From Bog-257 sp963846715 (lineage in GTDB: Bacteria; Acidobacteriota; Terriglobia; Terriglobales; Acidobacteriaceae), in assembly GCA_963846715.1 (NCBI GenBank), contig CAWJXA010000006.1:400778-464777 (forward strand): a stretch of DNA of 64,000 nucleotides, in the 5' to 3' direction. Below are positions 58,896 to 64,000 of this stretch, one piece after another. Under the pieces are notes generated by a model. It made no database searches. It was not told the DNA's origin and saw only the letters and a program-made list of their open reading frames with translations. How positions within the stretch are numbered: position 1 is the stretch's first letter; every line of letters begins with the position of its first letter. The position numbers and the translations under genes were made by a program.

Positions 58896-60149
58896 ATGGA
58901 TACGAAGCACCTGGGCGTTAACAGCAGACTGGTTCATGCAGGACACAAGACGGATGCAACGGGCTCGGTCAACGTCCCCATCTACCAAACATCCACTTTC
59001 GCTTTCCGGAATGCTGCCCACGGCGCGGCGTTGTTTGCTGGAGAGGAAGACGGTTATATCTACACGCGCATCGGAAACCCCACCATCTGCGCCTTGGAAG
59101 ACAGCGTCGCCGAATTGGAGAATGGCTGCGGAGGCATCGCTACCAGCTCCGGCATGGGTGCTGTCTGCACCGTTTATTTGGCTCTGCTCCAGGCAGGCGC
59201 ACACGTCGTCAGTACGGCGTCCGTTTATGGCCCCAGCCGTGGGCTGATGGAGAGAGACTTCTCACGCTTCGGAGTTACTGCGACTTACGTTGACACTTCC
59301 GATCTGACGCAAGTCGAGCAGGCCCTGCGGCCGGATACCCGGCTTGTCTATCTGGAGACCCCTGCCAATCCCACCATGCAGGTCAGCGACATCGCGCGCA
59401 TCTCGGAGCTGGCGCATGCTCGCGGTTGTCTAGTGGTAGTGGACAACACGTTTGCCAGCCCTTACCTGCAGCGACCTCTAGAGCTCGGCGCAGATGTCGT
59501 GCTTCACTCCGTAACCAAATTCATCAACGGCCACGCGGACGTGGTAGGCGGAATCATCGTGGCCAAGGAGAAGGATCTCTACAAGCGCTTGCGCAAGACG
59601 ATGATTAATTCCGGGTGCAACATGGATCCACACCAGGCCTTCCTGGTATTGCGTGGCCTCAAGACACTTGGAATACGTATCGAACGGGCCCAGCAAAGCG
59701 CGATGGAAATCGCGCATTGGCTCGAGCAACAACCTGAGGTGAGCAAGGTTCTTTACATCGGGTTGGAGTCCCACCCCCAACACGAACTGGCCAAGCGGCA
59801 GATGAGTGGATTTGGTTCCATGATCAGCTTTGAACTGAAGGGTGGAATGAAGGCCGGAAGTCTGCTGATGGACCACGTCCGCTTAGCAACCCTGGCTGTG
59901 TCGTTAGGCGGTGTGGAGACACTTATCGAGCATCCCGCGTCGATGACGCACGCCAGTATTTCACCCGCAGACCGGCGCACGGCCGGTTATAGCGACGGGC
60001 TGGTGCGTTACTCGGTCGGCATCGAAGACGTCGCAGACCTGATCGCCGATCTTCGTCAAGCACTCACCGCCGTCGCCCTAGTGGCAGAATTATCGGATGA
60101 AGAAATTGCAATTTCTCTGGAAGAAGCCGCTGCAACAGTTGGCGCATGA
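58896..60149 (+). CDS. Methionine gamma-lyase-like trans-sulfuration enzyme
   Basis: A 417-residue PLP enzyme of the Cys/Met metabolism family. It has TSTFAFRNAAHGAALFAG, TSSGMGAVCTVYLALLQAG, the PLP-Lys segment HSVTKFINGHADVVGG and HPASMTHASISPADRR. Where bacterial methionine gamma-lyases carry a Cys (YGCT), this one reads VYGPSRG, so cystathionine gamma-lyase or homocysteine/cysteine-desulfurising activities are alternatives. The ATG has gaaggaag upstream. Close to the Dsr operon, it could release H2S or methanethiol. Confidence 0.85.
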   Translation: MDTKHLGVNSRLVHAGHKTDATGSVNVPIYQTSTFAFRNAAHGAALFAGEEDGYIYTRIGNPTICALEDSVAELENGCGGIATSSGMGAVCTVYLALLQAGAHVVSTASVYGPSRGLMERDFSRFGVTATYVDTSDLTQVEQALRPDTRLVYLETPANPTMQVSDIARISELAHARGCLVVVDNTFASPYLQRPLELGADVVLHSVTKFINGHADVVGGIIVAKEKDLYKRLRKTMINSGCNMDPHQAFLVLRGLKTLGIRIERAQQSAMEIAHWLEQQPEVSKVLYIGLESHPQHELAKRQMSGFGSMISFELKGGMKAGSLLMDHVRLATLAVSLGGVETLIEHPASMTHASISPADRRTAGYSDGLVRYSVGIEDVADLIADLRQALTAVALVAELSDEEIAISLEEAAATVGA

Positions 60150-60405
60150 ACGGGCGCCTCTGCAATTTCGGGCCGTAGCTTGCCGCAGCCTCCAGCACAG
60201 GTATCATCGCTCACCTCAAGGTCCTTCCGTTCCTATCTGAACGAGCTCAGTCCGTTGCTTGTGGGAAGTCTGCTGGCCCGACCTAGTCACTTCCGTGAGA
60301 CGCCGATTACGAAAACCACTTGATTTCATAACACTGTCGGCTCCCTCGATCTGAGTAGACTTGACAGCTGCCAAGCAACCAAGGCTCGGGAGGAAGGAGC
60401 CGAAC

Positions 60406-61457
60406 ATGTTGATTATAGGTTGCGATTATCACCCGAGCGTTCAGCAAATCGCGCTTGTAAATGGGGAAACGGGAAAGCGGTGAACGACGACGCTGCACAA
60501 GGACGGCGAAGCCGAAAGGTTTTACCGCAACTTAAAGCTACGAGGTGTAAGCGTGCGCGTGGGGATAGAAGCCACGGGGCACGCCCGCTGGTTCGAACGG
60601 TTACTGGCGGAGCTGGGTTTCGAACTATGGATTGGTAATCCGTCCGAGATTAAGGCTGCGCGAGTGCGTAAGCAGAAGAATGACCGGCTGGATGCGGAGT
60701 TGCTGCTGAAGCTGCTCGTGGAAGGTCGCTTTCCACGCATATGGGTACCGAGCCTGGAGAATCGGGATCTGCGTCAACTGCTGTGGCATCGGCATCGGCT
60801 GGTGCAGATACGGACACGAGTCATGAATCAGTTGCAGGCTGTGGCTATGAATGAAGGATTGCGACGCAAGAAGGTGCTGTGGAGCAAGTCGGGGCGCGCC
60901 CAGTTGGAGTCCTTCGTGCTATTACCTTGGGCGAGCCGACGCCGGCAAGACTTGTTGGACGTGCTAGACCGCTTGAACCCCACCATCGATGAATTAAGCA
61001 CGGCGGTGGAGCAGGAAGCCAAGAAACGACCCGAGGTGCTGCGGCTGATGACGCATCCGGGGTTGGCCCCCTGACTGCCCTTGCCTTTGTGCTGATCATC
61101 GGATCAACGAAGCGTTTCGCTTGCGGCAAGCAGATTGGCAGCTACTTGGGACTCATTCCCTGTGAAGACTCCAGGGCCAATCGTCAGCGGCTGGGGCATA
61201 TCAGCAAGCAGGGCAACACGCTGTTGCGTTTCTTGCTTGTGGAAGCAGCCCAGGCTGCTGTCCGTTGCGACGAGGAGTGGCGACGGAAGTATTTACACCT
61301 GGCCATGCGGCGGGATCCCCGGATCGCCAAGGTAGCCATGGCACGCAAACTCGCCGTCAGTTTGTTCTGGATGTGGCGCAAGGAATGGAATTACGAACAG
61401 GATGCAAAATTCGGTTCGCACGCGAGAGAATCTGACTACGTCTATGGTGTGCAGTAA
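60406..61457 (+). pseudogene. IS110-family transposase, one stop and one frameshift
   Basis: From ATG 60406 (site gggaggaagg) the frame reads MLIIGCDYHPSVQQIALV, the DEDD-type start with Asp7. A TGA at 60481-60483 interrupts it and the same frame then continues LHKDGEAERFYRNLKLRG and IEATGHARWFERLLAELG. Near 61060 one G is missing from a G run, so MTHPG should continue VGPLTALAFVLIIG in the next frame. The end has GSYLGLIPCEDSRANRQRLG and GNTLLRFLLVEAAQAAV, the transposase_20 domain of the family. Two lesions make it inactive. Confidence 0.85.
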
Positions 61458-61952
61458 ATCACCGCCCACTTGATTGGACCTCCCGCTCCCTCCTAAGAGG
61501 GAGTTCGAAGTAGTAATCATGATCGATGTTGCGACCGGAGAGATGGTTGGGTCGGACTGAGTTCCGCCTGCGAGATTACACGCGAGCCTTTGGTTGATGA
61601 TGGCACCGAGTTTTCCATGAGAGCGAAATGGCGCGCTCTTAGGAGCGGATGCTGTGGTGTGCCTCAAAAAGTGCTTGACAGGGGAGACAGTGTTCAGAGA
61701 TGGACGTATAGTCGGCAAACCGCCGACTGAGAGCAGACGACACGCCGTAAGGCACAAGTAAAAGTAAGGCGTTTTACGTCAAGTTGAGCTGACGCCGGCT
61801 GACACGAGCCAGTCTTCCGGCACGCCGTCACTCGTGATCTGAACAGGTATCGGGGTTGTGAGTGCTATAGCGATTTGCACTAAGCCGCTAGCGCGGCAGC
61901 GGTGTGTGGGGTGTTGATTAGGTAGAGTTCATGGACACCTGAGGAGGTGTCT
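61458..61952. other. Gap between IS110 remnant and IS91-type element
   Basis: About 495 bases with no gene. The right end of the IS110 unit and the left end of the IS91-type element should lie here. A GC-rich inverted repeat around 61880-61900 (CCGCT then AGCGG) is the only structure noted. Confidence 0.35.
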
Positions 61953-62828
61953 ATGACCGAACTACGCCAACGCATGCTGGAAGAGCTCCGGCTGCGCAAC
62001 TTCTCCCCACAGACCGTCCGCGCCTATACGGCGACAGTCGCCGACTTCGCCCGCTATTTCCATAAGTCGCCCGACCAGTTGGGCCCTGAGCAGATACGCC
62101 GGTATCAGCTTTATTTGTTGAACGAGAAGAAGCTGGCCTGGCAGACCTTGCAGGTTCGCATGGCGGCCTTGAAGTTTCTCTATACACGGACGCTCAAGCA
62201 AACCTGGTTCGACCACGAAGTAGCCAAGCCAAAGGTGCACCGCAAGCTGCCCGTGGTCTGGAGCCGGGAGGAAGTCCGTGCCCTGCTCGATAGCACGGTG
62301 AACCTGAAGCATCGGGCTCTGCTGGCTACTCTCTACAGCGCCGGGCTGCGCTGCCAGGAAGCCCTGGATCTGAAAGTCACCGACATCGACAGCCAACGCA
62401 TGGTCATCCACATCCGCGCCGGCAAGGGCAACTTCCCGCGCCAACTCATGCTCTCGCACAAGCTGCTGGAGTTGCTCCGTATCTACTGGCGTTGGCGCAA
62501 GCCCAAGGACTGGTTGTTTCCCGGGAAGCGGTCCGACCTGCCGATGCGGGCTTCCGGGGTTCGCCTCCTCTGCCAGAAGCTGCGCCGGCAGTTGGGCATG
62601 GTCAAGCCGCTCAGCCCGCATGTGCTGCGTCACTCCTTTGCCACCCACCGGCTCGACGCCGGGACCGATCTGCGCAGCATTCAACTGCTGCTCGGCCATC
62701 GCGACCTGGAGACCACGGCCCGCTACCTGCACGTCTCCGAACGCCGACTGCATGCCACCGCCAGTCCGCTCGACGATCTGCCGATCCGCGACATCACGAC
62801 TTCCGATGGCGATGGCAGAAGAAGATGA
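61953..62828 (+). CDS. Tyrosine recombinase, IS91-associated
   Basis: A 291-residue XerD-like recombinase. The N-terminal SAM-like domain starts ELRQRMLEELRLRNFSPQTV, and the catalytic domain has the Arg in YSAGLRCQEALDLKV, the H-x-x-R in SPHVLRHSFATHRL, the HR in LLGHRDLETTARY and the Tyr in that last segment. The ATG at 61953 follows gaggagg by 5 bases. Its stop overlaps the transposase start (ATGA), the usual layout of IS91 elements carrying an accessory integrase. Confidence 0.9.
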   Translation: MTELRQRMLEELRLRNFSPQTVRAYTATVADFARYFHKSPDQLGPEQIRRYQLYLLNEKKLAWQTLQVRMAALKFLYTRTLKQTWFDHEVAKPKVHRKLPVVWSREEVRALLDSTVNLKHRALLATLYSAGLRCQEALDLKVTDIDSQRMVIHIRAGKGNFPRQLMLSHKLLELLRIYWRWRKPKDWLFPGKRSDLPMRASGVRLLCQKLRRQLGMVKPLSPHVLRHSFATHRLDAGTDLRSIQLLLGHRDLETTARYLHVSERRLHATASPLDDLPIRDITTSDGDGRRR

Positions 62829-64000
62829 GACAACATCGGCTCGAAGTAGCCGATGTCTTGCACGCTCACCAGAAAGAGTTCCTGCAACGCTGGGAACCGG
62901 TGGTTTCCCGCCAGCAGCGCAAGGCCCTGCGTGACCTCGGCCTATGTCGTACCGCCGCCCTCGGCGCTCACCTGCAGCAGTGCGACGCCTGTTCGTATCA
63001 GACTGTCGCCTATCTCTCGTGCCGCAACCGGCATTGTCCCAAGTGTCAATCGACGGCTCGCGATCGCTGGCTCAGCCGACAAGCCGCCAGTCTGTTGCCG
63101 GTGGCGTATTCGCATGTGGTCTTCACTCTGCCGGAGCAGTTAGCACCGCTCGCACTCCGCAACCAACGCCTGCTCTACGACCTGCTGTTTCGGGCTGCCT
63201 CAGAAACCCTGTTGCAGATCGCCGCTGATCCACGCCATCTCGGCGCACGCATCGGGATCCTCGCCGTACTCCATACCTGGAGCCAGAACCTGCGTCACCA
63301 TCCTCACCTGCATTGCCTCGTCCCCGCCGGTGGGCTCGCCCTCGACCATTCCCGTTGGATCTCATGCCGACCGGGTTTCTTCCTGCCGGTGCGCGTACTC
63401 AGCCGCCTCTTTCGAGGCAAGATGCTGGCCTTCCTCCAGCAGGCTTATCAGAAGGGAGAACTCCGTTTTCCCGGTAACACCGCCAGCCTTTCCGACCCGC
63501 GTCAGTTCCACTCGCTGTTGCGTCTGCTGCAGCACATGGAGTGGGTCGTCTATGCCAAGCCACCCTTCGGCGGACCCGAGCATGTGCTGAAGTACCTGGC
63601 CCGCTATACCCATCGCGTCGCCATCTCGAACGGCAGGCTCCTGGATTTAGCCAACGGCCAGGTGCGCTTCCGCTGGCGGGACTCTAAACACAACAACCGC
63701 ATCAAGGTCATGTCCCTCGATGCGGTCGAGTTCATCCGCCGCTTCCTGCTACACGTCCTGCCCTCCGGCTTCGTCAAGATCCGCCACTTCGGCTTGCTGG
63801 CCAACCGCAATCGCCGACCGGCGCTTGCTCTTTGTCGGCTGCATCTCAACGCAGTCGCTGCACAGCCAACCACGATCCTTACCCAACTGCAGCAACAGGC
63901 TGTCCACCGCTGCTGCCCCAGTTGCAAGTGCGGAACTCTGCGTATCATCGCCCGGCTTTCAACCTATGCCTTGGCCACCTATACAACGCTGGCCTCCACT
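62825..64000 (+). CDS. IS91-family HUH transposase, cut by window edge
   Basis: The frame is open from ATG 62825 to the last base (392 codons). The protein begins MRQHRLEVADVLHAHQKE. It has an N-terminal zinc-binding domain (CDACSYQTVAYLSCRNRHC, then PKC), the HUH metal site HHPHLHCLVPAGGLAL and the region YLARYTHRVAIS. The expected catalytic Tyr residues lie near YLARY. It uses rolling-circle-type transposition. The C-terminus lies outside the window. Confidence 0.93.
   Translation, partial: MRQHRLEVADVLHAHQKEFLQRWEPVVSRQQRKALRDLGLCRTAALGAHLQQCDACSYQTVAYLSCRNRHCPKCQSTARDRWLSRQAASLLPVAYSHVVFTLPEQLAPLALRNQRLLYDLLFRAASETLLQIAADPRHLGARIGILAVLHTWSQNLRHHPHLHCLVPAGGLALDHSRWISCRPGFFLPVRVLSRLFRGKMLAFLQQAYQKGELRFPGNTASLSDPRQFHSLLRLLQHMEWVVYAKPPFGGPEHVLKYLARYTHRVAISNGRLLDLANGQVRFRWRDSKHNNRIKVMSLDAVEFIRRFLLHVLPSGFVKIRHFGLLANRNRRPALALCRLHLNAVAAQPTTILTQLQQQAVHRCCPSCKCGTLRIIARLSTYALATYTTLAST

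Noticed and set aside
1..64000. CRISPR arrays, rRNA genes, toxin-antitoxin pairs or classical defence systems
   Set aside because: No regularly spaced repeats, no rRNA sequence and no recognisable nuclease, toxin or defence genes were seen.

Overview
The window looks like chromosome from a soil or peat Acidobacteriota (tentative). The indications are moderate-to-high GC, a caa3 oxidase operon carrying a XoxF-type PQQ dehydrogenase, a DsrC-DsrMK module without DsrAB, ADP-heptose genes, and several decayed insertion sequences. The assignment rests on gene content and recognised families only; no marker gene is present.

Layout. (1) 1-4.2 kb: a run of broken ion-transport and stress genes: a CLC channel with a frameshift, a truncated deazaflavin-type nitroreductase, a Na+/H+ antiporter with two compensating frameshifts, a shortened PRC-barrel protein and a YflT-type stress protein with an in-frame stop. 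(2) 5.1-14.3 kb: one tight leftward operon coxA-coxC-membrane protein-cytochrome c-xoxF-xoxJ-cytochrome c-coxB-hbpS-like-ctaB. It couples periplasmic alcohol oxidation to a caa3-type oxidase. A divergent MarR regulator and a perfect 16-bp palindrome sit at its head. (3) 15.4-16.9 kb: a decayed integrase-core transposase, a small companion gene and a large nested inverted repeat. (4) 17-43.4 kb: a large biosynthetic-type region that I cannot match to a described system. It holds a JmjC/cupin hydroxylase, a fatty acyl-AMP ligase with carrier domain, a YopT-fold protease-like protein, a P450, a serine-hydrolase-fold protein with a Cys nucleophile, four paralogous ATP-grasp ligase domains (one fused to a MurL-like peptide epimerase), an AMMECR1 domain fused to an alpha/alpha-toroid, a protein with 13 consecutive Asp, a GT9-like and a GT25 glycosyltransferase, a NodU-type carbamoyltransferase, a class I isoprenoid synthase, ADP-heptose enzymes (HldD, HldE, GmhA) and a PaxB-like membrane terpene cyclase. 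(5) 44.5 kb: the 3' half of a tRNA-Lys(CUU), a possible integration scar. (6) 45.7-53.2 kb: OsmC, a TolC/HlyD/RND efflux system and an ECF sigma factor with a fused zinc finger. (7) 53.9-60.1 kb: cysteine desulfurase, DsrK, DsrM, DsrC, then a divergent Lrp regulator and a methionine gamma-lyase-like enzyme, together a sulfur/thiol neighbourhood. (8) 60.4-64 kb: a broken IS110 transposase, then an IS91-type element (tyrosine recombinase plus HUH transposase) running off the right edge.

The most interesting part is region 4. The combination suggests assembly or modification of a peptide by ATP-grasp ligases instead of NRPS modules, with C-terminal epimerisation by the MurL-like domain and possible lipid, heptose, carbamoyl and prenyl tailoring. 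That reading is inference from domain content. The individual family calls for MurL, FAAL, AMMECR1, P450, HldE, GmhA and HldD are firm from motifs; the toroid, GT9-like, PaxB-like and YopT-like calls are weaker.
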